This document shows positions 7,310 to 18,466 of a stretch of 64,000 nucleotides of DNA, one piece after another. The position numbers were made by a program, and so were the translations under genes. Each line of letters opens with the position of its first letter. The stretch's first letter is position 1. Source of the DNA: Candidatus Gastranaerophilales bacterium (GTDB taxonomy: Bacteria > Cyanobacteriota > Vampirovibrionia > Gastranaerophilales > Gastranaerophilaceae); NCBI GenBank assembly GCA_944326605.1, contig CALVEM010000007.1, forward strand, positions 1 to 64,000. The letters are read 5' to 3'. The notes under the pieces were generated by a model that saw nothing but the letters and a program-made list of their open reading frames with translations, was not told the DNA's origin and did no database searches.

Positions 7310-9441
7310 ATGGGAATGAATGTAAACAAAAGTAAAGTCGGGGGGGGGGCTTTGTAGGCTCCGCCGGAGGCAAAGACGCAGCTAGAAGCAAAGATGTCAA
7401 GAAGCAAAGATGCAAAGCTAATATCAATAATAAATTAGCAATCTGTCATCCCGAACTTGTTTCGGGATCTCAAGAGATGCAGAGCCGCCGAGGTCAATCC
7501 GACGTTCAGCATGACATTAATTATGAGAAACGAACTTATCGTCCTAACGTCTTACCGTCCTATCGTCTAAAGAAATGTGCTTTCACTTTAGCCGAGATGA
7601 TGGTGGTAATGCTAATATTAAGTATTATCATGGCCGCCATGGCACCAGTCATGACAACAAGAAACAAGCTTGACCAGTCGTCTCCTTGGCAGTGGGCAAG
7701 TAACGGATCAGATGCATATTATGCCTTAGGTGACGCCCAGGTCGCTATGCTCGGTCAGGAAAGAGCAGAAAATACCGATACATCATCCCGTTTAGTAATT
7801 AATGCACCTGAAGGTAAAGATCATATATTATTTAAAACCGGCGATACAGTTTTAGGGAGTATTAAATTTAAGAATGACGGCTTGTTGTTAGGCAGCTTGT
7901 TAAACGGCGATCTTGTAACAAATTCAGTAGCAGTCGGACGTAATACAAGTGTCGGCGGGAGTAATTCAACCGCCATCGGAATAAATTCTTCAGCGACAAA
8001 TACTGATACAACAGCCATAGGCAGCGGCTCTTCAGCAACCAACTATTATTCGACAGCAATCGGAACAAATGCAAAAGCAAGCGGCGGGTCGGCAAATGCT
8101 TTTGGGAAAGATGCACAAGCACTTGGCAATTCATCTAATGCCATAGGTTATAATGCAAAGTCTTCCGACCAAGTATCAAATGCAATAGGTAATTATGCGG
8201 AAGCTTCCGGGGTAGGAGCGACTGCAATAGGAGATAATTCAGAAGCCTCAATGGAGGGTTCAACTGCACTCGGACGTACATCAAAAGCAACAGCAATCCA
8301 CTCAACCGCGATAGGAAATCAGTCAGAAGCCAGTGCTCAATATTCCAATGCCATAGGCGATCAATCAAAAGCAACAGCTAATTATAGTAATGCAATAGGT
8401 TATAAAGCCGAGGCAACGCTATATAGTGCTTTATCAATTGGACAGGAAGCAATATCTTCCGGAAATTCATCCATAGCTATAGGTAATTCAGCAGATGCGT
8501 TGGCTAGTAACGCAATCTCCATCGGCTCTAATGCAGAGACATCAGACATGTCCGCTATAGCAATAGGGTCGTATTCAAGTGCTTTGGATTACGGTTCAAT
8601 TGCCATTGGGGGTTCCGCGGAAGCTTCCGAAATTGGCTCAATTGCTATTGGTAATAATACAAAAGCGTTAGGTTATAATAATATTTCTATAGGGTCAAAT
8701 GCTTGTAATGGTGTAACTGGTTCCTCAAAAGTATGTATTGGTGCTTTTTCAGGTCCTGGTTCAAATATTCGCGGCATGTTCCCGGGTATTCTTTCTGATA
8801 CTAAAAAAGTAATATTTCTTGGAGATGCTAATACTACCGTGTTTGTTCCGGGAGTATTGCGTGTGGGTGATGATCTGTCGGATAGTTACTTTAGTAGTAA
8901 TGTTGGGAAAAATCGAAGTGATTGGCAAGGTGCTTTATGGGTAAATATGCCATCTACTTATATAGGAGGTCAAAGGGCTAATGGTTGGTTAACAATGACA
9001 AACAATGATGACGCCCATATAACTACTCATCTTGTTTCTGATCGCCGCTTAAAATACGTAGGCAAAGAAAGCACATCAGGTTTAGATAAAATTCGTCAGT
9101 TGAAAGTATTTAACTATACCTTCAAAAAAGATGAAAAGAAAACACCGCACGTTGGTGTAATCGCGCAGGATTTGCAAAAAGTTTTCCCTGACGCTGTGAA
9201 AAAGGGTGTTGACGGCTTTTTAACAATCCGTTTTGAGGATATGTTCTTTGCAATGATAAATGCGATAAAGGAACTTGATACGCGTGTCACGACTTTGCAA
9301 AAAGAAAACCAAGAACTGACAGAGATCCTGAAACAAGTTCAGGATGACAATAAAGAACTGAATACTGTTTTGAAACAGGTTCAGAACGATAATAAGAAAT
9401 TAGATGCTCGCCTGAAGGCTCTTGAAGCGAAAATAAAATAG
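7310..9441 (+). CDS. Phase-variable prepilin-anchored adhesin with YadA-type head repeats and S74 chaperone tail
   Basis: ATG at 7310 (RBS AAGAAAGGG) reads MGMNVNKSKV, then ten G, then stops at TAG two codons later. With 11 G (or 8) the frame runs without a stop to 9441. The part already in frame (from ATG 7477) shows, in order: a prepilin signal and stem (KKCA|FTLAEMMVVMLILSII, cut after Ala35); a long series of about 14-residue repeats of the pattern AIG-x-x-A-x-A-x-x-x-x-S (about 160-415), as in the YadA/Hia head beta-roll; an intramolecular chaperone of the Peptidase_S74/endosialidase type (about 518-605) with the conserved self-cleavage motif SDRRLK and GVIAQDLQKVFP; and a C-terminal coiled coil. 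It should form a trimeric, surface-exposed fibre head. The leader between 7350 and 7580 is built from repeats. Domain calls are by pattern; the fusion itself is directly visible. Confidence 0.8.
7340..7349. repeat. G10 homopolymer tract, locus 2
   Basis: Ten G after the tenth codon of the gene starting at 7310. Ten G leads to TAG at once; 11 G restores the reading frame with the downstream prepilin; 12 G (or 9) reaches TAG after about 12 codons. Confidence 0.95.
7351..7423 (+). repeat. Cassette following the G tract, copy 1
   Basis: About 73 bp directly after the G tract; begins TTTGTAGGCTCCGCCGGAGG and has internal GCAAAGA-type short repeats. A second copy, about 88% identical by eye, follows the G tract at 58809. 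In the restored frame it encodes VGSAGGKDAARSKDVKKQRC. Confidence 0.85.
7445..7470. repeat. Palindromic repeat in coding leader
   Basis: Contains CCCGAACTTGTTTCGGGA, a nearly perfect dyad; in the restored frame it reads CHPELVSGS. It is related to the AAACAAGTT-centred palindromes at 9328 and 59117. Confidence 0.6.
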
Positions 9442-9495
9442 ATTTGTTTATAAAAAAAATAAACTTACCTTAAGGTATGTTTATTTACATTCCTT

Positions 9496-9524
9496 CCCGT
9501 ATTGAAAAATACGGGTTTTTCTTT
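9496..9524 (+). terminator. Terminator after the adhesin-like gene
   Basis: CCCGTATT / AATACGGG stem with GAAA loop, followed by TTTTTCTTTT. A weaker hairpin lies just before it (about 9459-9487). Confidence 0.92.
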
Positions 9525-9698
9525 TCTGTTAAAGTTTGTAAGGATATGCACAAAATTTTCAAGCTTTTGAAGCAAGTTCAGAATGACAATATTTGTGTGG
9601 CTTGTGTAAACTTATAAGGCACTAATACTAATAAATAATTACAATTTTTGTTCGTGATATAATTTTTTTAGTAAAAGATTATATAAAGGATTAATTAA

Positions 9699-10796
9699 AT
9701 GCTTAGAACAGGAATAGTAGGACTGCCAAATGTCGGAAAATCAACTTTATTTAACGCTTTGACAAGTGCAAAAAATGCACAGAGTGCAAATTATCCGTTT
9801 TGTACAATTGAACCGAACGTAGGTGTTGTTAATGTGCCTGATGAAAGGCTTGCAATTCTTGCAAAACTCTGCAAAACAGATGTTATAATTCCGACCGCAA
9901 TTGAATTTGTTGATATCGCCGGACTTGTTAAAGGCGCAAGCAAAGGTGAAGGCTTAGGTAATCAGTTTTTGCACAATATCAGAGAAGTTGATGCAATTAT
10001 TCAGGTTGTAAGATGTTTTGATGATCCTAATACTATTCACGTTGCAGGAAAAGTTTGTCCGCTTGATGATATAGAGGTTATTAATACAGAGCTCGCTCTT
10101 GCTGATTTGGCGTCAGTTGAAAAACGTCAGGCAAGAATTTCAAAACAGGCAAAAGGTGGTGACAAAGCTGCTGTTTTAGAAGACGGAGTATTGACAAAAC
10201 TTACGGATTTACTGTCAGAAGGCACTTTTATTAACGTAAAAGATCATTTTAACGAAGATGAAATTCCTGTTGTTAAGCAGTTGAATTTGATGTCTACAAA
10301 ACCCGTTATTTATGTTTGCAATGTATCGGAATATGATCTTAAAGACGGAAATAATTATACACAGCAGGTTAAAGAATATGCTTCAAAGCACAATGCGGAA
10401 GTTGTTCTTATTTCTGCAAAAATTGAAGAAGAACTTGCAGAACTGGGTTCTGATGAAGCAAAAGAATATTTAAAAGAACTTGGTGTTGAAGACAGCGGCA
10501 TAGACAGAATGATTAAATCCGTTTATAAACTTTTGAATTTAAGGACCTTTATAACCGCAGGTGAAAAAGAAGTTCATGCATGGACAATCCCCGCAGGAGC
10601 AAAAGCTCCTCAGGCAGCCGGTGTTATTCATACTGACTTTGAGAAAGGTTTTATAAGAGCAGAAATAACACCTTATGAAGATTTTGTAAAATACGGTTCA
10701 TACGCAGCCTGCAAAGAAAAAGGCGTAACACGTCTTGAAGGCAAAGATTACGTCGTACAGGACGGTGATCTTGTACATTTCAGATTTGCTGTTTAA
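9699..10796 (+). CDS. ychF: Ribosome-associated ATPase/GTPase YchF (OLA1 family)
   Basis: Obg-related P-loop NTPase that prefers ATP and binds ribosomes; 365 residues as expected. G1 is GLPNVGKST (8-16), G3 DIAGLVKGASKGEGLGNQFL, and the usual G4 NKxD is replaced by CNVSE, the hallmark of the YchF/OLA1 subfamily. The C-terminal TGS-like domain (about 280-365) includes RTFITAGEKEVHAWTI and ends VHFRFAV. ATG follows AAAGGA. Monocistronic, and convergent with the long glycosidase gene on the opposite strand. Confidence 0.98.
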   Translation: MLRTGIVGLPNVGKSTLFNALTSAKNAQSANYPFCTIEPNVGVVNVPDERLAILAKLCKTDVIIPTAIEFVDIAGLVKGASKGEGLGNQFLHNIREVDAIIQVVRCFDDPNTIHVAGKVCPLDDIEVINTELALADLASVEKRQARISKQAKGGDKAAVLEDGVLTKLTDLLSEGTFINVKDHFNEDEIPVVKQLNLMSTKPVIYVCNVSEYDLKDGNNYTQQVKEYASKHNAEVVLISAKIEEELAELGSDEAKEYLKELGVEDSGIDRMIKSVYKLLNLRTFITAGEKEVHAWTIPAGAKAPQAAGVIHTDFEKGFIRAEITPYEDFVKYGSYAACKEKGVTRLEGKDYVVQDGDLVHFRFAV

Positions 10797-10802
10797 ATTA
10801 AT

Positions 10803-13800
10803 CTATTTGCTTACGACAGCCAGTTTAGAGCCGGTTACAATTTCCTGTTTCGGCTTGTAAGAATTTGATGTTGCAAAATTGTATTGAGGATTGTACATAA
10901 CTCTTCTGCCTGTAAAGCTGGGTTCATGATATAGAATTAATGTTGAATCTTTGAACTTAATCGGTTTGTGATCGGGTCCTGTTATCTGATTATTGCCATT
11001 AACATAATAAATTTCTTCAGTATTTGCATTTTTGAACTTTAATCCCGGTTTAAGTCCGCCTTTAAGTCCGGTTTTCCCGTCGCCCGCTTCATTCAAATCA
11101 ATACAGTTCATTGTAATTTCAGCAGTATCATAGTATCTGTCAAATTTATGATTTAATGCCGCCGTATTAAAGACAGAAACTGTCATTGCACCGTCAGGAC
11201 TTTGTTTTAAGAGCGCAGAAACTTGTGTGTCTCCTTCTTCTGTTCTGTCAGGTTTGCCTGTTTTATTTGTGTCATCATTATAAATATCAAGTTTAAAATG
11301 TGCATTCTGCGGCATTAGAACAAACGGAGCACCGTCATTTAACGCCCTTAGTTCAGGTCTTTTACGGAGCTTAAAGGCTTTAAGCATATTATCCATGTGG
11401 TTTTTTACAAATTCCTTATACTCAGGGCTATTCGGATCAGCCCATTCTTCATGAATTATATTTCTGTTTTGAAGGTATATGTTTTTAGTAGTTGTTTCAA
11501 AACCAGTAGAACCGTATTCATCGCCTGCAAATAATGTCGGGTTTCCAAGAAGTGCAACTAAAAATTTAGTTTGTCCAAGAAGCCTTGACATCGCAGGATC
11601 AATAATTCTTTCCAGTGTTTTATCTTTAAGTTTTTTCTTTTCATTGGCTGTCAGACGTTTAGATCTGTCACGTTCCAGATAATCCATTTCTTCAAGAACC
11701 ATATCTATTGCTGTATTAAAATCTTTGGTTCCAAATCCGTCTGCTTCAAATACTTTACCTTTGAAATTGCCTTTAGCTAAGTGTGCCAGTGATTTTAGCA
11801 TTTTTTCATAAATATAAGTGCTTCTTTCCTGACTAAGATTTATTTTTGTAGATGCTTTGCCCATACCGCTTGCAATTGATTCGCATTTTGCAACAGCTAG
11901 ATTGCTTACGCGGTTAAAATCATAATCGTTTACCTCTTGAGGATAAACAACATCTCCATAGCCTTTCGCATTCAGAATTTTGTATGCTCTTTCACGGTAA
12001 GTGTATTGATTTTCATCCGTTAAATCTGCGTATACCATATCCATATCCATTGCAAAACCGTCCAGTGCACGGGCTTTATCATGGTTACCTGCAAAGGTAT
12101 AAGTATATAAAAGAGATTCCAGAGAACCTGTATTCAAGAAATTCATAAGCTGTTTATATACGGTATGACCGTGATTAAGGCCCTTTTCAGGGGAATGTTC
12201 TCCGTCAAAGTCAAACAGTTTGCCGAATATTTGGGTAATATCTGATGAAAAATAGCTGTAATTTGCGGTTGTTGTAAAACCGGATTCATTTAACAGCTTT
12301 TTCACTGCTTCTTTTGAGTTTTCATATCTTGAACCGGATTTTGAACCATAACCTTTACCAAAGATTGTATCTTCATCGGTAACTTCTGCGGCGATATATG
12401 CGTCAGGATGATATTTTCTTACTCCGTCCGTGAATTTTGACCAGAAATCAATAACTCTGTTCCATGTATATTCAAAATCTGTTTTCTGGTTTCTGACAGA
12501 TTCGATATCGCCTATATCTTTTGTAGCATCAATTCTCCAGTCTAAACCTGCTTGAGTTCTGTTAACTAGCATTTCTGCAAGTTTGAAACTGTTTGCATCA
12601 GTGCCTTTTATGGATTGCCACAGAGCATTTGTTAAATCATTTTTGTCTGATTCATTAATTCTTTTTATTCTATATCTTATTTTAGAAATTAATGAGAGCG
12701 CTTCATCTTCCGGACTGACAGGTATTATACCCATTCCTATCAGTGAAGTGTTTTTCAAAGTTTTATAATCATAAGTAATTTCACCCGTTTCTTTGTTATA
12801 AGAAAATTTTGCTTCAGGCAAAACAGATTTAATTATCGCAAATCTTGCTATTTCTGCGGTCAAAAGTGGCATTACATATTTAGCATAATCTGTCGGGTTG
12901 CCGTTTTTATCGCGCAGTTTGTTTCCGTCTTCTTTTTCCATTCTGTGTTCAAGTTTTTGGAAAATTTCATTTGCCAGATTTTTCATTTCATTTGTGTACA
13001 TTTTATCTGTCAAATCATAAGCATGGCGAAATTGCGGCAGTACATGTTTGTTGCCGTTTTTGTACATATCAAAGCGGCTTACACCTATCTGGTCATCTTT
13101 GATTGCACGTTTAGTCATATAAGGTGACGCCAGAACTGCTGCTATATCATCTCCAACTTCAATGGAGTCAAGCGGTAATTCCATCAGACCGCGGGTTAAC
13201 AAATCATCATAAGAGTCATTTGATTTTGTTCCGTTCAGGAAGTATGAACCGTTCATAACTTTTGAGACGATTGCTTCATTTACGTCAGTATCTTTCGGGA
13301 ACACTTTTCCGTTTGATAAAGATGAGATTTTGGCTGTTATTTCTTTAGGATTTTTCCCTTTAATATTTTTTAAATTCTGTGCTACATAGAGGTTTAAGAT
13401 ATCATTAGTTTTCTTTGTCCAGAATTTAGCGGAAGATATTGCATAGTCCTGAACCTGCATGTTATTTTGAAGCAGAATATTTGCAGCTTCTGCACGTTTA
13501 TTCGGATCCAGTATATTTTTCAGTTTTTGTGTATCTGTATTGGAATATACATAGTTAAGTTTTGCAATATCAGGGTTAGCATCCCAGGTTTCAAAACCGC
13601 TTTCATGTTTGCCGTCAAGTCCGAAATATTCAAAGTGGGATACTATGCGTGTTCCTTTTCCGCTTTTGTACGGAATACGTTCGTCCTGCGGTAATTTTTT
13701 ATTGTATTCATTAAGTTTTTCAATATTTTTTTTGTAAGTATCAGAGTTTATTCTGAAGCTGTAAGGGATTACAGTATCATTGTGTGTATTTATTTCAATA

Positions 13801-14963
13801 TGATGTCTGTTGATTTTGTTATAAGCACGGATTAATTCTTCATTAGACATTTTTTCTGCGTTTTTAATCCTGCTGTCATAAATTTGTATGTATGTCGGAG
13901 CTTTCGGGTTGTATTTGAGATTTTTACCTATTTTAACTGTTCCATCAGCATTTTGGTCAAATGTATATTTAGAGTTGACAAGTCTGTGGGTTATATGTTG
14001 AGTTTTCTTTCCAAACACTCCAAGACTCAAAGGTCCTGATTGCAGGTCTGATATTTTAAACCAGTCCATATAAGGCGACTTTGTTCCCCATTGTAATATA
14101 TGTTTGAAGTGAATTCCTTCAAGACCTTCATTAACATATGCACCATCGGCAACAAGATTTATACCTTTTGCAAAAAGTTTTTTCTGTAATGATGTATAGT
14201 TGTTTATATTCCCGATACTATGTGCCATCTGCATACAGTTTTTGTTCCAGTAAGCATGGGCTGTGAGACTGTCATCCGTGAACATCGGGAGCGTGATAAT
14301 TCTTGTAAAATTATCAAGTTTGCCTTCGTCAACATCTTTTTCAATACCGGCTAATGAACCTCCTATTTTGTTTGCGAAATTTTTGGAAACATCTTTTAAA
14401 CGGTTTATATCCGGATTTTTAACTATATTATTTTTATCATCATATACCCATAATACATTGTTAATATCAGGAATAATAAGTTTCATTGCTCCGCCTCTGG
14501 AAACTGTTGAAGCTCTGTCTGTTACAATGTTGAATATGTCCCAGGGATTTTTATATGTTTCATTAACAACATTACCTGCATCTATTGCCCATTTAGCATC
14601 TTTATGAGTACCCTTCGGATATAATTTATAGTGATAAGCAAAAGCTTCATCCGGTTCTATGCCGAAATCTCCGGCAAGATCAACTTTTGTAGCTTTTCCG
14701 CTCTGTAATTTTATGCCGTTTTCTCCGTCAACCGCATCATCGGGATTTAAAGGTTCGTATTTACGTGTTCCGGTTATAAAATAGTTCCCGTTTGAATCCT
14801 TGCCGACACTGAATATTTCAAGATAGCAGTCATATTTGCTGTCATCATATACATAATTAAATTCATATTCTTTGTCCCCGTATTCGGATTTTACGGGTTT
14901 ATATCCCTCAAAATTGATGTTCCTGTTAACTTTCGTCCCGTTTAGATTAAGATTGACTTTCAC
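10803..14963 (-). CDS. Giant GH13 alpha-amylase-family enzyme with F-x-G N terminus
   Basis: About 1386 residues. GTG at 14963 is preferred (GGAG about eight bases upstream) over GTG at 14972. GH13 signatures are spread over a long chain: GINLVADGAYVN (strand 3 region), WRIDATKDIGD (nucleophile Asp region), AYIAAEVTDED (acid Glu region), AGNHDKARALDG (HD region) and LGNPTLFAGDEYG. It should cleave or transfer alpha-glucan chains. GH13 enzymes are usually 450-700 residues, so there are large insertions. The region before residue 150 may be CBM48-like. No standard signal peptide is seen; instead the start carries NRNINFEGYKP, matching the F-x-G motif of three other proteins here. The glucan branching enzyme at 56328 suggests glycogen-type metabolism in the cell. 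The exact activity is uncertain. Confidence 0.8.
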   Translation of the reverse strand: MKVNLNLNGTKVNRNINFEGYKPVKSEYGDKEYEFNYVYDDSKYDCYLEIFSVGKDSNGNYFITGTRKYEPLNPDDAVDGENGIKLQSGKATKVDLAGDFGIEPDEAFAYHYKLYPKGTHKDAKWAIDAGNVVNETYKNPWDIFNIVTDRASTVSRGGAMKLIIPDINNVLWVYDDKNNIVKNPDINRLKDVSKNFANKIGGSLAGIEKDVDEGKLDNFTRIITLPMFTDDSLTAHAYWNKNCMQMAHSIGNINNYTSLQKKLFAKGINLVADGAYVNEGLEGIHFKHILQWGTKSPYMDWFKISDLQSGPLSLGVFGKKTQHITHRLVNSKYTFDQNADGTVKIGKNLKYNPKAPTYIQIYDSRIKNAEKMSNEELIRAYNKINRHHIEINTHNDTVIPYSFRINSDTYKKNIEKLNEYNKKLPQDERIPYKSGKGTRIVSHFEYFGLDGKHESGFETWDANPDIAKLNYVYSNTDTQKLKNILDPNKRAEAANILLQNNMQVQDYAISSAKFWTKKTNDILNLYVAQNLKNIKGKNPKEITAKISSLSNGKVFPKDTDVNEAIVSKVMNGSYFLNGTKSNDSYDDLLTRGLMELPLDSIEVGDDIAAVLASPYMTKRAIKDDQIGVSRFDMYKNGNKHVLPQFRHAYDLTDKMYTNEMKNLANEIFQKLEHRMEKEDGNKLRDKNGNPTDYAKYVMPLLTAEIARFAIIKSVLPEAKFSYNKETGEITYDYKTLKNTSLIGMGIIPVSPEDEALSLISKIRYRIKRINESDKNDLTNALWQSIKGTDANSFKLAEMLVNRTQAGLDWRIDATKDIGDIESVRNQKTDFEYTWNRVIDFWSKFTDGVRKYHPDAYIAAEVTDEDTIFGKGYGSKSGSRYENSKEAVKKLLNESGFTTTANYSYFSSDITQIFGKLFDFDGEHSPEKGLNHGHTVYKQLMNFLNTGSLESLLYTYTFAGNHDKARALDGFAMDMDMVYADLTDENQYTYRERAYKILNAKGYGDVVYPQEVNDYDFNRVSNLAVAKCESIASGMGKASTKINLSQERSTYIYEKMLKSLAHLAKGNFKGKVFEADGFGTKDFNTAIDMVLEEMDYLERDRSKRLTANEKKKLKDKTLERIIDPAMSRLLGQTKFLVALLGNPTLFAGDEYGSTGFETTTKNIYLQNRNIIHEEWADPNSPEYKEFVKNHMDNMLKAFKLRKRPELRALNDGAPFVLMPQNAHFKLDIYNDDTNKTGKPDRTEEGDTQVSALLKQSPDGAMTVSVFNTAALNHKFDRYYDTAEITMNCIDLNEAGDGKTGLKGGLKPGLKFKNANTEEIYYVNGNNQITGPDHKPIKFKDSTLILYHEPSFTGRRVMYNPQYNFATSNSYKPKQEIVTGSKLAVVSK

Positions 14964-15091
14964 TATAAACACTCCTTACTACTTAATTTATAACTCAACT
15001 GAAGATTATTTTTTGACATGATGTATTATTTTATTAACAATTTTTTACAAAAATTATAATAATTATTATTTACTTGATATAATCTTGATGA

Positions 15092-16375
<1,284 letters not shown>

Positions 16376-16378
16376 TTT

Positions 16379-17257
16379 TTAAAATATATATGAAAGAAGT
16401 ACCGTTGAGATTAACTTGACGGTATTTCTTTTTCCGAGTTTATTTCGGTTTTGCCATAGAAATATTATTGTCTCAGGGTGGATTTTTAAATTGTTCTGTA
16501 TATTTATTTTAGTAATATAGTCGCTGTGTAATCTTTTGTCTCCTGTTACTAGAGAGCAGTTGCCGGCATTATCTTTATGACGTCTGTATCCGACAAGAGG
16601 TGTATAGATTATTGCAGACCCTCCGATTAAATTTGCGAAATTAAATAAAAATTTGTCGGGACAAATTCTCCACTTGTCAGTATTTTGGTAATCTGTTATT
16701 AATTCTATTGATGCTTTTCTGAACATTGCTGAACTGTTTGGTGCCCAATACCAGCCGCCGAAACGTTTATGTTTTAATATTTTGAAATTAATTTTTTCAG
16801 AAGCAAATAAACTGTCGAGATTATCGCAATGAGGGCAGGCATTCGAATTCATTGTATGAACTTCGTCACCTTCTCCTATTTCGGCAATTCCGCATGATGT
16901 AAAAGCAACAGATGTTTCCATATGAACCCTTATATGACTTTGTGCATATTCGGGCATTAAAATGTCGTCGCTGTCTATAAAACTTATAAATTGCCCCTGT
17001 GCAGTCTTAAGCCCCTTAATCATTGCGGCAAGCTGCCCCTGATTTGTTTCATTTTTAATAAGAGTAATTTTTAAATCCTGATTATCTGAAATAAAATCTT
17101 CAACAACTTTTGTTGAATTATCCTGCGAACAATCATCAACAACTATAATTTCAAAATTTTTATATGTTTGTTCTTTAATACTTTCAAGTGTTTTAAGGAG
17201 ATATTTTTCATAGTTGTATGAGGTTACAACAAATGAAACAAGCGGTAGTTTAAGCAT
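16379..17257 (-). CDS. Family 2 glycosyltransferase
   Basis: 292 residues from ATG 17257, which overlaps the end of the DUF475 gene by eight bases. The GT-A fold signature is clear: VSFVVTSYNYEKYL, EIIVVDDCSQDN, and FIDSDDIL (DxD-type metal/sugar-nucleotide site). A middle part with SNACPHCDNLDSLF has a CxxC pair that may bind metal. Acceptor and sugar cannot be predicted. A longer in-frame upstream extension to 17335 is inside the preceding gene and unlikely. Translationally coupled to DUF475, though the two do not suggest a shared pathway. Confidence 0.88.
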   Translation of the reverse strand: MLKLPLVSFVVTSYNYEKYLLKTLESIKEQTYKNFEIIVVDDCSQDNSTKVVEDFISDNQDLKITLIKNETNQGQLAAMIKGLKTAQGQFISFIDSDDILMPEYAQSHIRVHMETSVAFTSCGIAEIGEGDEVHTMNSNACPHCDNLDSLFASEKINFKILKHKRFGGWYWAPNSSAMFRKASIELITDYQNTDKWRICPDKFLFNFANLIGGSAIIYTPLVGYRRHKDNAGNCSLVTGDKRLHSDYITKINIQNNLKIHPETIIFLWQNRNKLGKRNTVKLISTVLLSYIF

Positions 17258-18326
17258 TTTCACCGCCGTTTTTTCCTTCTGCCAGAAGTCTTTCCATTTT
17301 TTTATTGTGCATAACCGATGATATAAATGCTGCAACGATAAAACCTAAGCCAATTCCGCCAGTTACAACTTCCGGAATTTCTTTAACTGTGGACACAAGC
17401 ATTAAGCACGCTAAAGCTCCGATTGCCCAGTGAGCGCCGTGTTCAAGATACAAAAATTGCTTTAAAGTTTTCTTTTCAACAAGCATAATTGTCAGAGATC
17501 TTACAAACATAGCGCCTATAGCCAGACCGATTGAAATAATTATTATATCTTTACTTAATGCAAATGCCCCTAAAACTCCGTCAAGGGAGAAAGATGCATC
17601 AATTAATTCAAGGTAAATAAAGCTGATAAGCCCTGTACATCCTGCGGCTTCTGCTGTACATTTTGCAAGACGCATTTCTTCGTGTTTCTCTAGATAATGA
17701 GTAAACCCGTCTATTGCAAGATAAGTTATAATCCCTGAAATTCCTGCAATCATAACATGAATTTTTTGCTCTGCCGGTACAAAATTTTGCGTTGCAAGGA
17801 GCATTAAAAGTGAAATAATGACTTCAATCCCTTTTATATGATCAAAATGTGAAAGCCAGTATTCAACGGGTCTTATCCAGTGCACATCTTTTTCGTGGTT
17901 GAAAAAGTAGTTTAAGAATAACATAATCAAAAACATTCCGCCGAAAGTTACAATCGGAGCATGAGTTTGGTGCAGATAATAAGCGTATTTATCAGCATTG
18001 GTCAGCGCAATATTTGCAACATCAAGCATACTTAATTTCGCAAATATTGAAACTACAAGTATCGGGAATAAAAATCTCATACCGAATACGGCAATTAATA
18101 TACCCCATGTTAAAAATCTCATACGCCATTTGTGGCTCATTTTTTCCAGTTTCATTGCATTGACAACCGCGTTGTCAAAAGATAAACTTACTTCAAGGAT
18201 ACCCAGAACCATAGCTATAAAAACGCATGTCCAACCTGTTCCTCCGTGAACGTGTTCGCCCCAGAAGTATGCGCCGATAAGACCGGCAATCGTTACTATA
18301 TATGAACCCAAAAAGTATTCTAACAT
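17250..18326 (-). CDS. DUF475 / TerC-like integral membrane protein
   Basis: 358 residues with about nine or ten hydrophobic segments. VSLSFDNAVVNA and the later DASFSLDGVLGAFAL are the paired acidic motifs in membrane helices that mark the TerC/DUF475 superfamily, thought to bind or move metal ions such as Mn2+. ATG at 18326 follows AGGAG. First gene of a two-gene unit with the glycosyltransferase. Function in this organism is inferred only from the family; a metal exporter is the most likely. Confidence 0.88.
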   Translation of the reverse strand: MLEYFLGSYIVTIAGLIGAYFWGEHVHGGTGWTCVFIAMVLGILEVSLSFDNAVVNAMKLEKMSHKWRMRFLTWGILIAVFGMRFLFPILVVSIFAKLSMLDVANIALTNADKYAYYLHQTHAPIVTFGGMFLIMLFLNYFFNHEKDVHWIRPVEYWLSHFDHIKGIEVIISLLMLLATQNFVPAEQKIHVMIAGISGIITYLAIDGFTHYLEKHEEMRLAKCTAEAAGCTGLISFIYLELIDASFSLDGVLGAFALSKDIIIISIGLAIGAMFVRSLTIMLVEKKTLKQFLYLEHGAHWAIGALACLMLVSTVKEIPEVVTGGIGLGFIVAAFISSVMHNKKMERLLAEGKNGGENA

Positions 18327-18466
18327 CTATTTATCTCCTGATTGTTTTGTTTTGACTGTTTCAATTATTATTTATTATATTAAAAATTTATATTTGTACA
18401 ATCATACATTATTTGTATATATTTTCTCCCCTTTGAAAATTTTTTTGTTCCTGTTATAATCAGGGT

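Noticed and set aside
7477-7479. ATG 7477 as true start of the adhesin-like gene
   Set aside because: No RBS, inside repeat sequence, and the upstream ATG 7310 with good RBS is in frame if one G is added at the tract.
8000-8720. DNA tandem repeat expansion in the adhesin gene
   Set aside because: The repetition is at protein level; the DNA of the units has diverged, so recent slippage is unlikely.
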